A stretch of 64,000 bases of DNA from Pleurocapsa minor HA4230-MV1 (GCA_019359095.1 JAHHHZ010000022.1:62001-126000); one strand, 5' to 3'; shown: positions 46,819 to 55,917, counted from the stretch's first letter. A program made the numbers and translations. The notes: generated by a model not told the origin, from the sequence alone.

Positions 46819-47295
46819 GTGAGCGATCGATCTACTGGAAGAATGTTACTCTCGCATAATTTCAATTTACGCAACAATGAACTTCCTGCATTAAACAGAG
46901 AAGAGTTTGCCCAAATATTCATTGATGGACTGCAAGGCACAGAAAACATTAAGTGTAGCTCGATTGATAATCCCCACTGGGTAGTAGAAATAATATTTTC
47001 TACGGATAAATTTGAGCCAAAAGAGATTGGTCAAATCTGTGGTGATATTTTGACGAATCAAAGAAAAAGTCAACAGCCTGATTCTAAAGCTATTATCGAC
47101 ACTTTAATCCTCGGTGGCAGAAAAACTACTCCTGCTACCAGTATGTCTCCTAATTCATTGCAAATAGGTGAATGGGGGGTGGATGTTGTCGAAACGATTC
47201 AAGCCGATGTTTTTCTAGCAGAAATAGCTTGGTCAGAAATGATCGCTTCTAAACCTAGTGATGGTATCTTCAAAATTGAATTTCTCCAAGATTAG
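46819..47295 (+). CDS. Conserved hypothetical protein next to phycobilin lyase (possibly DUF2656)
   Basis: 158 residues from a GTG with GGAG 12 bases upstream; the ATG at 46843 (MLLSHNFNLRNNELPALNRE) is an alternative and may be nearer the family start. The sequence is mixed alpha/beta with no catalytic motif. It reminds me of DUF2656, a cyanobacterial family seen near phycoerythrin genes, but I cannot verify that. It lies 33 bp before the CpeU-like lyase gene and is co-directional, so a role in phycobilisome biogenesis is a fair guess. Confidence 0.55.
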   Translation: MSDRSTGRMLLSHNFNLRNNELPALNREEFAQIFIDGLQGTENIKCSSIDNPHWVVEIIFSTDKFEPKEIGQICGDILTNQRKSQQPDSKAIIDTLILGGRKTTPATSMSPNSLQIGEWGVDVVETIQADVFLAEIAWSEMIASKPSDGIFKIEFLQD

Positions 47296-47328
47296 CCTCT
47301 TTGTCTTCTCAGTTTATAAAATATACAA

Positions 47329-47886
47329 ATGAACACCACCGTATTTGAACAGTTTTTTACTGACTGTATTGGTAATTGGCAGTCCGATCGGACTTATCAT
47401 TATCTAACTCATCAAGAAATCGAGCGATCGCAAACTACTTTTGAAGTGCAGCCTCTAACCAGCGAACAAAAAGCTAAGGTACTAGCTGATAATGCTTACG
47501 AAAAGCTAAATAATTTAGAGACTTTGCCAGGGTTCAACTTGGGTTTTTATACAATTTCGGAAAAAGGGGAAGAAAAAAAACAAAATCTTAATCTGATGTT
47601 TGTCCCTAAGTCTGAAACAAATATGTTGCTAGAAGGAGATTATTTACGCGATCGCGCTTACGAAGAAGATCGCCCAATTGTTTCCCATTTTAGCTTTGAT
47701 CCTCAAACCAGAGAATTACTGATGACCACCAACTATACCCGCGTGGTTTCCGTTGATTCTATTACGCTGACCAACCCGAAGTTACGTATTCGACGGATTC
47801 TTAACTATGCCAAGCCTGATGCGGGACAACCACTCAAAAACGTCCTTTTGGCTGGCTTTGGCGTAGAACAAAAGATTTTTAACTAG
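47329..47886 (+). CDS. Phycobiliprotein lyase, CpcS/CpeS-CpcU family (CpeU-like)
   Basis: 185 residues. S/U-type lyase: FFTDCIGNWQSDRTYHYL near the N-terminus, then LLEGDYLRDRAYEEDRPIVSHFSFD and TNPKLRIRRILNYAK. These beta-barrel (lipocalin-like) proteins attach bilins at Cys82-type sites. It is a divergent paralogue of the lyase at 51656. I cannot tell CpeU from CpcV/CpcU by eye. Upstream neighbour: the DUF2656-like gene. Confidence 0.82.
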   Translation: MNTTVFEQFFTDCIGNWQSDRTYHYLTHQEIERSQTTFEVQPLTSEQKAKVLADNAYEKLNNLETLPGFNLGFYTISEKGEEKKQNLNLMFVPKSETNMLLEGDYLRDRAYEEDRPIVSHFSFDPQTRELLMTTNYTRVVSVDSITLTNPKLRIRRILNYAKPDAGQPLKNVLLAGFGVEQKIFN

Positions 47887-48541
47887 CTTAAGCCTTGAAT
47901 TTGTTAAATACTACTCTTATTGCTTAACAATTGTTTATCTAATTCTCATTAAGTTTTACAAAACTTGATAGGATCGGTTCTAACCGCATTGTATAAATAG
48001 ACTGTAAACCAGATGCCGATTCAGGTAATTGAATTAGGCTAAGGTTTGCACATGTTAGGTGTAATGGCAGATCAATTTATACTTTGTCTTTAAGACTTAA
48101 GATTTAGCTCAAACACCTGTTGAAAACTGCGCCGTATTATACAGCGCTTTAATATGATGGTGTTAGAACCCTTAAGTTAAGGACTCTATCCCAAAATATT
48201 TGTAATTAAATAAATTGGCATACAACGACTTGAGTACCTGTTAAGTAACAAAATATTAAAGATTAAGTTGTTTAATATTTTCCTACTTTGCTTTTGCTAA
48301 GTCAGCCAGAAAAAGTTTATTTCCCATTTTCAGGGAATAAAGCTATGACAAGCATTGAACAAGCAATAGATTAATATATCTGAGCTTAGATGTACTTGTC
48401 GAGTTTGTGTATCTACATAAAACTCATCCTCAAGCGTTTGGATCGAGCTATTACTGCCAACATTTAATCGATTCTGGCTGACTCAGGCGAATACATTCAC
48501 TGTGTAAAAAAAATAATTTCTAAATCAAGGAGATTTATTAA
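47887..48541 (+). promoter_or_regulatory. cpeC leader region
   Basis: 655 bp without a gene. Near the middle TTTATTTCCC (48316-48325) pairs with GGGAATAAA (48333-48341), a 9-bp stem with one bulge. A 9-codon ORF (MTSIEQAID) starts at 48345. In Fremyella the cpeC leader carries an attenuation element for green-light control; this hairpin is the only candidate here and has no U-run, so a terminator role is unproven. AAGGAG precedes the cpeC ATG by 9 bases. A -35/-10 pair could not be fixed. Confidence 0.35.
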
Positions 48542-49417
48542 ATGACATTTGGACCAGCATCTGAATTAGGTGTAGGCTTATTTGAAGATACCGCTCCTAT
48601 TGAATACGTACCTGGCCGTTCAGAAGAAGAAGTAGAGAGCATTATTCGTGCTGTCTACAGACAGGTACTGGGCAACGCTTACATTATGGAAAGCGAAAGA
48701 GCAATTGTTCCTGAGTCTCAGTTTAGACTAGGAAAACTAAGCGTCAGAGAATTTGTTAGAGAAATCGGCAAGTCTGATGCTTACGTTTCTCGTTTCTTTG
48801 AAACTTGCCCTCGCTACCGCTTCATCGAACTTAACTTCAAGCATTTCCTTGGTCGTGCGCCTAATGGTTATGACGAAATGAAAGCTCATAGCGCCATCCT
48901 CGATGAAGGTGGTTGGGAAGCAGAAATCGATTCTTATCTTGATAGTGACGAATATCAAGAAGCCTACGGCGAAAACTTTGTTCCTTTTTATCGGGGATAT
49001 AAGAGTCGTCCTGGTCAAACTATGGTGGAGTTCACTCATATGTTTGCTTTGGCGCGTGGCGCTTCTTCCAGCGACTTCAAAGGTAGTTTATCAGGCAAAA
49101 CTCCTCTTTTAAACAAAAATATAATTCAAGGTACTCCCCTGGCGGTAATTCCTCCTTCTGGTGGTGCTGCTGGCGATGGTTGGTCTTTCCAAGAACCTGC
49201 TTTGGGTGCGCGCACTCGTCAGGGTTCTGGTGCAGGAGAAAATGGCAAAGTATACCGAATTGAAGTAACTGGTTATGCTTCTGGCGCTGTTAACCGCGTA
49301 TCTAAGTTCCGTCGCAGTAACAAAGTATATCTAGTACCTTATGAGCAGCTCTCCCAAGAATACCAACGTATTCATAAGCAGGGTGGCAAAATAGCTAGTA
49401 TTACCCCTGTAAACTAG
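48542..49417 (+). CDS. cpeC: Phycoerythrin-associated rod linker CpeC
   Basis: 291 residues. N-terminus FGPASELGVGLFEDTAPIEY, a PBS linker domain (~30-180; IIRAVYRQVLGNAYIMESER, YRFIELNFKHFLGRAPN) and a C-terminal CpcD-like domain (VYRIEVTGYASGAVNRV ... GGKIASITPV). The N-terminus and spacer match CpeC rather than CpcC. It joins phycoerythrin hexamers in the rod. It is the first gene of a cpeC-D-E-(cpcD-like)-S-T-R run. The phycoerythrin subunit genes cpeBA are not in this window. Confidence 0.9.
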   Translation: MTFGPASELGVGLFEDTAPIEYVPGRSEEEVESIIRAVYRQVLGNAYIMESERAIVPESQFRLGKLSVREFVREIGKSDAYVSRFFETCPRYRFIELNFKHFLGRAPNGYDEMKAHSAILDEGGWEAEIDSYLDSDEYQEAYGENFVPFYRGYKSRPGQTMVEFTHMFALARGASSSDFKGSLSGKTPLLNKNIIQGTPLAVIPPSGGAAGDGWSFQEPALGARTRQGSGAGENGKVYRIEVTGYASGAVNRVSKFRRSNKVYLVPYEQLSQEYQRIHKQGGKIASITPVN

Positions 49418-49536
49418 TTTTAAGGTTATTAATCATCATTCCCCTTAAAGACTAAAACTGTCAAAGTTACTAGTTTTAGTTTTCTAAGGGTGAATCATTT
49501 GACAAATCAATATTAATTAAGTAGGAAAAATTAGTC

Positions 49537-50301
49537 ATGGTTGCTGTAATAGATGCGCCCGTTGAAGTTCGAGACAATAGTTCCGCTGATGACAAAGCGA
49601 TCGCAATTCGCGCAGTATATAAACAAGTGCTGGGTAATCCTCATGTGATGGAAAGTGAGCGCCTGGTAAGTGCTGAATCACAGTTTTGTAATGGCAGCAT
49701 CAGCCTGAGAGAATTTGTTCGCGCTGTCGCAAAATCTGACTTTTATCGCACTCGTTATTTTGAAACCTGTGCGCCTTATCGTTTTGTCGAGCTGAATTTC
49801 AAGCACCTGTTGGGACGTGCGCCCGCAGATCAGGCAGAACTTTCAGAACACATTCAACGCTGCATTAACGAAGGTTATGATGCGGAAATCGATTCTTACA
49901 TTGATAGTGTGGAATATTGCGAGAAATTTGGCGAAAACATTGTTCCTTTTTACACTGGCGCTACCAGCACAATCGGTCAAAAGCAGGTCAACTATAACCG
50001 TACTCTTTCCCTGCTTCAAGGGATAGCGGGAGTCGATAGCGCCAAGAAAAATTCTCGTTTAGTAGACAGCGTAGCTACCAATAGTCCTACTCCTGCTAAG
50101 AGTCCGAGGGCTAATGCACGGATGTCTCCTTCCCCAGATGCTACTACAAAAAAATTCAGAATCGTCGTTAGAGGAGCTAAATTTGATAGTCCTCGCCGTG
50201 TTAGTAACACTGAATATATCGTACCAGGCGATCGCATGACTCCCCAGATTCAGCGCATTAACCGTACTGGTGCCAAAATCGTCAGCATTACTGAAATTTA
50301 A
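49537..50301 (+). CDS. cpeD: Phycoerythrin-associated rod linker CpeD
   Basis: 254 residues. PBS linker domain (AIRAVYKQVLGNPHVMESER, YRFVELNFKHLLGRAPADQ) and a short CpcD-like C-terminus (KKFRIVVRGAKF ... GAKIVSITEI). It follows cpeC by 119 bp. Assignment as CpeD rests on order after cpeC and before cpeE; the two could be swapped. Confidence 0.83.
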   Translation: MVAVIDAPVEVRDNSSADDKAIAIRAVYKQVLGNPHVMESERLVSAESQFCNGSISLREFVRAVAKSDFYRTRYFETCAPYRFVELNFKHLLGRAPADQAELSEHIQRCINEGYDAEIDSYIDSVEYCEKFGENIVPFYTGATSTIGQKQVNYNRTLSLLQGIAGVDSAKKNSRLVDSVATNSPTPAKSPRANARMSPSPDATTKKFRIVVRGAKFDSPRRVSNTEYIVPGDRMTPQIQRINRTGAKIVSITEI

Positions 50302-50346
50302 CCATCTTTTGATCATTGAGATAATTTAATATTCAGGAGCAACAAT

Positions 50347-51111
50347 ATGTCATTTTGGGTAACGGATTTAGATCCAGTTGAACTAAGAGAACGTCAACCA
50401 AACCAAGATTTTGAGATTATCATTCGTCAAGCTTATAAACAAGTATTGGGCAATGCCTATTTATTAGAAGGCGAAACTTTAGAAACAGCCGAGTCTCTAT
50501 TTAGAAATGGCGATCTTACTGTACGTGGTTTTGTCAGAGCGATCGGTCAATCTGAGCTTTATCGTTCTTTATTTTTTGAAACCTGTTCACAGTATCGTTT
50601 TATTGAAATGAACTGTAAGCACTTCCTAGGTCGTGCGCCTTTAGATCAGGCAGAAATTTCTCAGCATGTACAAATTTATAACAATCTGGGTTACGAAGCA
50701 GAAATTGATTCTTACATCGATAGCGATGAATACTTAAACGCTTACGGCGAGAACACTATTCCTTGCCCCCGTACAGAGACTAATCAGCGGAGTATCTTAA
50801 ACGTTGGTTTTAATCGTACTTATGCTCTATATAATGGCTATGCCAGTAGCGATAACATTACCAATAAAGCGACGTTAATCTCTGATTTAGCTGCCAATAA
50901 GCCTACTCCAATTATCTTTCATAAAAATGCTTCTAGTGGTACTCCTGGTAGCAACAACAAACGCTTCCGCATCAAGGCGACTAAAGCTAGTATTGGTTCG
51001 CTTAACCGCCTTAGTAACCAAACCTATGAGGTTAATTACGAGCAGTTAAACGCCAAAATCAAAAACTTACACCGCACTGGAGCAAAAATTCTCAGTATTA
51101 ATGAAGTTTAG
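50347..51111 (+). CDS. cpeE: Phycoerythrin-associated rod linker CpeE
   Basis: 254 residues. Linker domain (IIRQAYKQVLGNAYLLEGET, YRFIEMNCKHFLGRAPLDQ) and CpcD-like C-terminus (NNKRFRIKATKASIGSL ... GAKILSINEV). It begins 45 bp after cpeD. Three linkers allow up to three phycoerythrin hexamers per rod. Confidence 0.82.
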   Translation: MSFWVTDLDPVELRERQPNQDFEIIIRQAYKQVLGNAYLLEGETLETAESLFRNGDLTVRGFVRAIGQSELYRSLFFETCSQYRFIEMNCKHFLGRAPLDQAEISQHVQIYNNLGYEAEIDSYIDSDEYLNAYGENTIPCPRTETNQRSILNVGFNRTYALYNGYASSDNITNKATLISDLAANKPTPIIFHKNASSGTPGSNNKRFRIKATKASIGSLNRLSNQTYEVNYEQLNAKIKNLHRTGAKILSINEV

Positions 51112-51196
51112 GATAGTTAGCCACTATTAGTCCATTACAGTGAAAATATGGGGGAAACGCTCAATTTTCCCCAAAAAATAGGAGGAAATTTAAGCT

Positions 51197-51505
51197 ATGT
51201 CAGGAATGATTACTACTGGAGATACTAATATTAGTACTTATGGCAATCGCACGATCGCTATAGAGGTCACTGGTGTTTGTCGTCAAGACGTAATGCGCAC
51301 TAGTAACTATACAGTGAAAGTGCCTTATAGTCGTATGTCTCAGACTATTCAAAGTATTAATCGCCTGGGGGGGAAAGTAGCAGGTATTTCTTTAGGCAAT
51401 ACTGAAATTGAAGCTGCTACGCCCGCGCCAACTGAGGCAGAACCAAAACCTCAAGAAGATACTCAAAGACGTTCTGGCGGGAGAAAAAACCGCAACCGCA
51501 AGTAA
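51197..51505 (+). CDS. CpcD-like small rod-capping linker with extended charged tail
   Basis: 102 residues; the CpcD domain (~15-75: RTIAIEVTGVCRQDVMRTSN, SINRLGGKVAGISLG) is followed by ~25 extra residues ending RRSGGRKNRNRK. CpcD normally has about 80 residues and caps phycocyanin rods; a stand-alone copy inside a phycoerythrin operon is unexpected. AGGAGG is 12 bases upstream. It may cap the phycoerythrin rod end; the basic tail is unlike CpcD. Confidence 0.8.
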   Translation: MSGMITTGDTNISTYGNRTIAIEVTGVCRQDVMRTSNYTVKVPYSRMSQTIQSINRLGGKVAGISLGNTEIEAATPAPTEAEPKPQEDTQRRSGGRKNRNRK

Positions 51506-51655
51506 TTTTAACTTGAGATTATAATTACTTGATTTTCTAGCAGCATCCTTGATTGTTGCTAGGAATTGGTTAAACTGGACGACAATAGTTACCTTAAAAT
51601 AAAAATCAATTAAAACTTTCTTTTTTTAGCTAAATACTTCCAGAGTAGAAAATCC

Positions 51656-52207
51656 ATGAACATTGATGAGTTTGTCGAACGTTCTTTGGGAAAATGGCGA
51701 TCGCAGCGCAGCGCTCACCATTTAGCATTTCACCACTTTGAAGAAGTTACTTCCCAAATTGAAATTCTTCCTCTAGAAAACGACGACGAAAAAGTGATTG
51801 CTTTATGCAAAGCAAACCAAATAGATCCGCATCTTGTTACTAGTCCTTTTTACATGACTTGGGAAGGAGAATCTGACTGGGATGAAGACGAGGTATTGGC
51901 GGGATCGACGGTTTTAGTTCCTGTCCCAGATCTCGAAAACCCTAGTCAGGGGAGACTTTTAAGAGAACAAGGGTATGCCGAAACAGTTGCAGCGATCGGG
52001 CAATATCAATTAATTGAAGATGGTTCTTTCGTGCTACATACTCAGTATGAAAGAGCAACTGCTGAAGAGAAAATTTGGTTTGCTACGCCAAACTTGCGAT
52101 TTCGGGTATCTTTGATTAAAACAGGAGATGGCAAAGGAGTTACGACAGCTTCTTTTTCTTCTGAGATTCGTTCTCTGAATTTGGCTGAACAATCCAACAG
52201 TGACTAA
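51656..52207 (+). CDS. cpeS: Phycoerythrobilin lyase CpeS (S/U family)
   Basis: 183 residues. S/U-type lyase: MNIDEFVERSLGKWRSQRSAHHLAFHHFEE and YFTW-like region FYMTWEGESDW, then GRLLREQGYAE and ENPSQGRLL. In phycoerythrin species CpeS attaches bilin to Cys82 of CpeB. It sits between the CpcD-like gene and cpeT in the operon. Confidence 0.88.
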   Translation: MNIDEFVERSLGKWRSQRSAHHLAFHHFEEVTSQIEILPLENDDEKVIALCKANQIDPHLVTSPFYMTWEGESDWDEDEVLAGSTVLVPVPDLENPSQGRLLREQGYAETVAAIGQYQLIEDGSFVLHTQYERATAEEKIWFATPNLRFRVSLIKTGDGKGVTTASFSSEIRSLNLAEQSNSD

Positions 52208-52245
52208 TGGGTAATAGGTAATGGGTAATGGGTAATAGGTAATAG
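52206..52245. repeat. Heptanucleotide repeat array (TAATGGG / TAATAGG units)
   Basis: Five or six 7-bp units just after the cpeS stop, within the 156-bp gap before cpeT. It is one of the few arrays inside an apparent operon. Confidence 0.75.
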
Positions 52246-52363
52246 AGTTTCAGCGGAATTAAACTGCTTGCCACAAAGTTATTTTTGAGCATCGGATTTA
52301 GTCTAAGATCTTTGATTTTTTTTGAATAATTTATTGCTGTAAAAATTTTATAAACACAAGATA

Positions 52364-52996
52364 ATGTTGACTAGAGAAAATCATTCAGCACAAGACAATA
52401 ACTTGCTTCATGAGCTTGCGCGTCTCATGTCGGGAGATTTTTCTAATCGTCAACAGTCTGATGCCGATCCCAAGAATTATGCTCATATTCGCATTTTTTT
52501 TCGTCCCCTTCCCTGGGACTTTTTTTCGGGAATTGGCTTTTATTCAGAGCAAGTTTACGATTACAATCTTTGGACTCCCTATCGTCAAGGAATTCATCGC
52601 CTCATAGATCGAGGAGATGATATTTATATTGAAAACTATAGTCTTCAAGACGCGGAAAATTATGCAGGTTCGGGTCATAATCGCGATATTCTGCTGACTA
52701 TCCCTAATGATTGTATTGAACGTCGTCATAACTGTTCGATGGTGTTCTGGAAAGAAGGGGAAATGTTTCGCGGTAGTGTTGAGCCAGGAAATAAATGTCT
52801 GATTCATCGCAAAGGTGTAAATACTTATCTGGTTAGTAGCGTTGAGCTAACTGAAACAACCTGGATTAGTTGGGATCGAGGTATGGATCTAGAAAGTCAC
52901 GAGCAGATTTGGGGTTCGGCAGCAGGGCCATTAAAGTTCACCAAGAAAGAAAGCTTTGCTCATGAACTACCTTGGATTGCTGAAGATAAAAGCTAA
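52364..52996 (+). CDS. cpeT: Phycobiliprotein lyase CpeT (T family)
   Basis: 210 residues, the T-type lyase family: LLHELARLMSGDFSNRQQ at the N-terminus, IRIFFRPLPWDFFSGIGFYSEQ, NCSMVFWKEGEMFRG and WISWDRGMDLESHEQIWGS. T lyases attach bilin to Cys153-type sites of beta subunits. It precedes cpeR, as in Fremyella. Confidence 0.9.
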   Translation: MLTRENHSAQDNNLLHELARLMSGDFSNRQQSDADPKNYAHIRIFFRPLPWDFFSGIGFYSEQVYDYNLWTPYRQGIHRLIDRGDDIYIENYSLQDAENYAGSGHNRDILLTIPNDCIERRHNCSMVFWKEGEMFRGSVEPGNKCLIHRKGVNTYLVSSVELTETTWISWDRGMDLESHEQIWGSAAGPLKFTKKESFAHELPWIAEDKS

Positions 52997-53077
52997 ATAG
53001 TTAATTTGTTAAAGTCTTGCTTGGCTATTCAAATTATTGATTAACTGATCAAAATAAATATAAATAAATCAAGAAAA

Positions 53078-53419
53078 ATGATTATTACATCGGAGCTAAC
53101 GGTAAGAAGTATGCTGCCACCAGTAGCTCGCAAAAAAATGCAAGCTTGGATTAGAAGTCGTCATTTAATTTGTTCGGGTAACTTTTTTATACTTGAAACT
53201 CTTGAGTATTCAACCATTGAGAGATTTGAAGAGTGCGTCCAGGGATTAGGTGGAACTTTTATTGCGGTTGAACCTATTCGTAAAGTTTGGATTGGAAATC
53301 ATCGTCAGGTAATTTTGTATCAGGCTAGAGCTAGTTTACATACTCCTCATCACGAATTAAAACAGTATTGGATTAAATATGGCGGCTTTTATACCAGGTT
53401 TGACGAAAAATCTTGTTAA
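53078..53419 (+). CDS. cpeR: CpeR, activator of phycoerythrin gene expression
   Basis: 113 residues. A small protein with RKKMQAWIRSRHLICSGNFF and CVQGLGGTFIAVEPIRKVW; the size, place at the end of the cpe gene run and sequence match CpeR. In Fremyella CpeR is needed for cpeBA and pebAB expression. It is the last gene of the run; 311 bp without a gene follow. Confidence 0.87.
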   Translation: MIITSELTVRSMLPPVARKKMQAWIRSRHLICSGNFFILETLEYSTIERFEECVQGLGGTFIAVEPIRKVWIGNHRQVILYQARASLHTPHHELKQYWIKYGGFYTRFDEKSC

Positions 53420-53730
53420 TAACGCTAGCAAACACTAAAGTCTAAGTAAGAAGAGTAAGTTTTGCATTTTGTAATCTCTTCTGGTTTTTTTGACGAAAAT
53501 TTAAGTAATAATAATCAATCAATTTCGATGGTTGTGCTTTACAATACAAGTAGCTTCAGCATCTCACTAATTATTATTAATACTGCAAAAGCAATACAAT
53601 AAGTTCAACAATTACACAGTCCGATAAAATAAACTTAAGTATTGACCTATATATAGCTTCACTACTAGATGAATTTTAGTTAGGTTTCAAATTAAATAGC
53701 TGAAATTAGACCTCAAAGAGCAAAATAAGT
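53420..53730. other. Intergenic region after cpeR
   Basis: 311 bp of AT-rich sequence. I see no terminator hairpin with a T-run, no repeat and no convincing ORF. It includes the upstream region of the coiled-coil gene. Confidence 0.5.
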
Positions 53731-55917
53731 ATGCCACGTAAAAAAACTAAGTCAACAAAATCTACTAATAGACCTCTTAAAACAGTCAGTTTTCTCGAAA
53801 AGTCTCAAGTAGGAATTTCTCTAACTTCCCAGGCGGTGGAAAACCTCAATGAAATTGTCGAATCCACTGGTCTATCAAAATCAGGGGTTATTGAAGGCTT
53901 GGTTACAGGAAATTTAGCGATCGCCAGTCAGATAGCAAAAAAAACGATTTCCATCGAATCAAATAGTAATAATGATTCGGAAAATATCACTACTAAAATT
54001 CAGGTAGTAGATGGTGCTGTAACACGGGAAATTCAGCCAGAAACAGGAAAATCATCAGAGGGTGAAGAAGGTCAATCTACGGCGCTGATTGAATTAAAAG
54101 AAAAGATTAAAGAACACAAGGCAAACTATCAAGCATTGAAAAAATATGCTCAAGAGCAAGAAGCCTTGGTTAAAAAACTGATCAAGCAGGTAGAATCACA
54201 AACCGCTCTCGAATCAAACGAAGAACAGCAGAAAATTGAGCAATTAGAAGCGCAGTTTAATCAGGAGTTAGATCGACTTAAGCAACAGCTAGCGGATCGA
54301 GAAGCAGGACAAAAAACTACAGCAGAAAGTTTGGCAACTAGCGAAGCTAAAATTCAAGAGCTTGAACGACAGTTATCTACACAGCAAGAGAGCGACAACA
54401 CACTACAGCTTCAATTAGCAGAAAAAGAGTCAGCATTAACTAAGCTACAAAATCAGTTAGATGAAAAACAAGCTGAAATAGATAGTGTTAATCAAGTTCA
54501 AAGTCAATTAGCAGAGAAAGAATCAGCGCTAGCTCAATTACAACAACAGTTAGAAGAAAAACAAGCCGAGATTGAGAGTGCCAACAGCGATCGCTCGTCA
54601 GTTCAAAATCAACTAGCAGAGAAAGAATCAGCCTTAGCTCAATTACAACAACAGTTAGAAGAAAAACAAGCCGAGATTGAGAGTGCCAACAGCGATCGCT
54701 CTTCAGTTCAAAGTCAATTAGCAGAGAAAGAATCGGCGCTAACTCAGTTACAACAACAGTTAGAACAAAAACAAGCCGAGATTGAGAGTTTAATAGGCGA
54801 TCGCTCTTCAGTCCAAAGTCAACTAGCAGAAAAAGAATCAGCCTTAGCTCAATTACAACAACAGTTAGAAGAAAAACAAGCCGAGATTGAGAGTGCCAAC
54901 AGCGATCGCTCTTCAGTTCAAAGTCAATTAGCAGAGAAAGAATCGGCGCTAACTCAGTTACAACAACAGTTAGAACAAAAGCAAGCCGAGATTGAGAGTT
55001 TAATAGGCGATCGCTCGTCAGTCCAAAATCAATTAGCAGAGAAAGAATCAGCGCTAACTCAATTACAACAACAGTTAGAAGAAAAACAAGCTGAGGTAGA
55101 TAGTGTTAATCGCGATCGCTCCTCAGTTCAAAATCAACTAGCAGAAAAAGAATCGGCGTTAGCTCAATTACAACAACAGTTAGAAGAAAAGCAAGCCGAG
55201 ATTGAGAGTGCCAACAGCGATCGCTCCTCAGTTCAACAGCAACTTTCTCAGGCATCTGATAGCAGTAAAAATCTGCAAATTCAATTAACTGATGCTCAAC
55301 AACAGTTAGGAACATTTAGGGAGCAAATCCAACAGCAGCAAGGAGAATTAGATCGTCTTCGTGCCGAGAATCAAGGTAGTCAAAAACAACTCAATGATAA
55401 GCAAGGGCAAATTGTTAACTTAGAGCAGCAAATTAACCAGCAAAAGGTTCAGATTGAAGAACAAAATAGAGTTGCTCAAGACTTACAGCATAAAGTTACA
55501 CAGCAAGAGCAGCAGGTAAAAGAATTGTCGCAGCAGATTGAATCTACAGAACAGGCAATTAACCAAACAAAAGAGCAACTTCAGCGCGAGATAGGGCAAA
55601 AAGAACAGCAGCTTGCTAATTTGAGACAAGAGACAACTAAACGTAGCGAATTAGAAATAGAAATAAGCGATCGCATCAAACTAGTTGAACAGCTAAACCG
55701 ACAACTAGAAGAACAGGAGAAAAACAATGGCTTATTAGATTTAAAAGGTAATGAACAACAGGAATTGATTGAAAGTCTGCGATCGCAATTAACAGAACAA
55801 TCATCCTTAGCAGAGAAAATCAGCACCTCTAGTACTTACAAAACTTGGGCAATAATTCTCTTAGGAATTTTATTAACTCTAGCTTCGGTAATTTCCGCCC
55901 AGTCTTATTTACATTAG
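53731..55917 (+). CDS. RHH-like/coiled-coil protein with C-terminal membrane anchor
   Basis: 728 residues. Residues ~26-64 (VGISLTSQAVENLNEIVEST, GLSKSGVIEGLVTGNLAI) resemble a ribbon-helix-helix DNA-binding domain. An acidic linker follows, then about 570 residues of coiled coil. Eight repeats start at ~228, 259, 294, 329, 364, 399, 434 and 469, each opening QLAEKESAL; the last seven have period 35 (five heptads). The C-terminus is one hydrophobic helix (WAIILLGILLTLASVISA, ~705-725), so it is a tail-anchored protein. Basic N-terminus MPRKKTKSTK. This would tether DNA to the membrane over a long rod, but function is unknown. Confidence 0.75.
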   Translation: MPRKKTKSTKSTNRPLKTVSFLEKSQVGISLTSQAVENLNEIVESTGLSKSGVIEGLVTGNLAIASQIAKKTISIESNSNNDSENITTKIQVVDGAVTREIQPETGKSSEGEEGQSTALIELKEKIKEHKANYQALKKYAQEQEALVKKLIKQVESQTALESNEEQQKIEQLEAQFNQELDRLKQQLADREAGQKTTAESLATSEAKIQELERQLSTQQESDNTLQLQLAEKESALTKLQNQLDEKQAEIDSVNQVQSQLAEKESALAQLQQQLEEKQAEIESANSDRSSVQNQLAEKESALAQLQQQLEEKQAEIESANSDRSSVQSQLAEKESALTQLQQQLEQKQAEIESLIGDRSSVQSQLAEKESALAQLQQQLEEKQAEIESANSDRSSVQSQLAEKESALTQLQQQLEQKQAEIESLIGDRSSVQNQLAEKESALTQLQQQLEEKQAEVDSVNRDRSSVQNQLAEKESALAQLQQQLEEKQAEIESANSDRSSVQQQLSQASDSSKNLQIQLTDAQQQLGTFREQIQQQQGELDRLRAENQGSQKQLNDKQGQIVNLEQQINQQKVQIEEQNRVAQDLQHKVTQQEQQVKELSQQIESTEQAINQTKEQLQREIGQKEQQLANLRQETTKRSELEIEISDRIKLVEQLNRQLEEQEKNNGLLDLKGNEQQELIESLRSQLTEQSSLAEKISTSSTYKTWAIILLGILLTLASVISAQSYLH
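54505..55239 (+). repeat. Seven in-frame tandem 105-bp repeats in the coiled-coil gene
   Basis: Each unit encodes 35 residues beginning QLAEKESAL and contains KQAE and DRSSVQ words; most units carry a GCGATCGC (HIP1) site in the DRSS codons. The units are nearly identical in DNA, so recent unequal exchange is likely and copy number may vary between strains. Confidence 0.9.

Noticed and set aside
48048-48080. L-box (RcaC site) upstream of cpeC
   Set aside because: Only one half-site (TTTGCACA) is seen; the second TTGCACA after four bases is absent.
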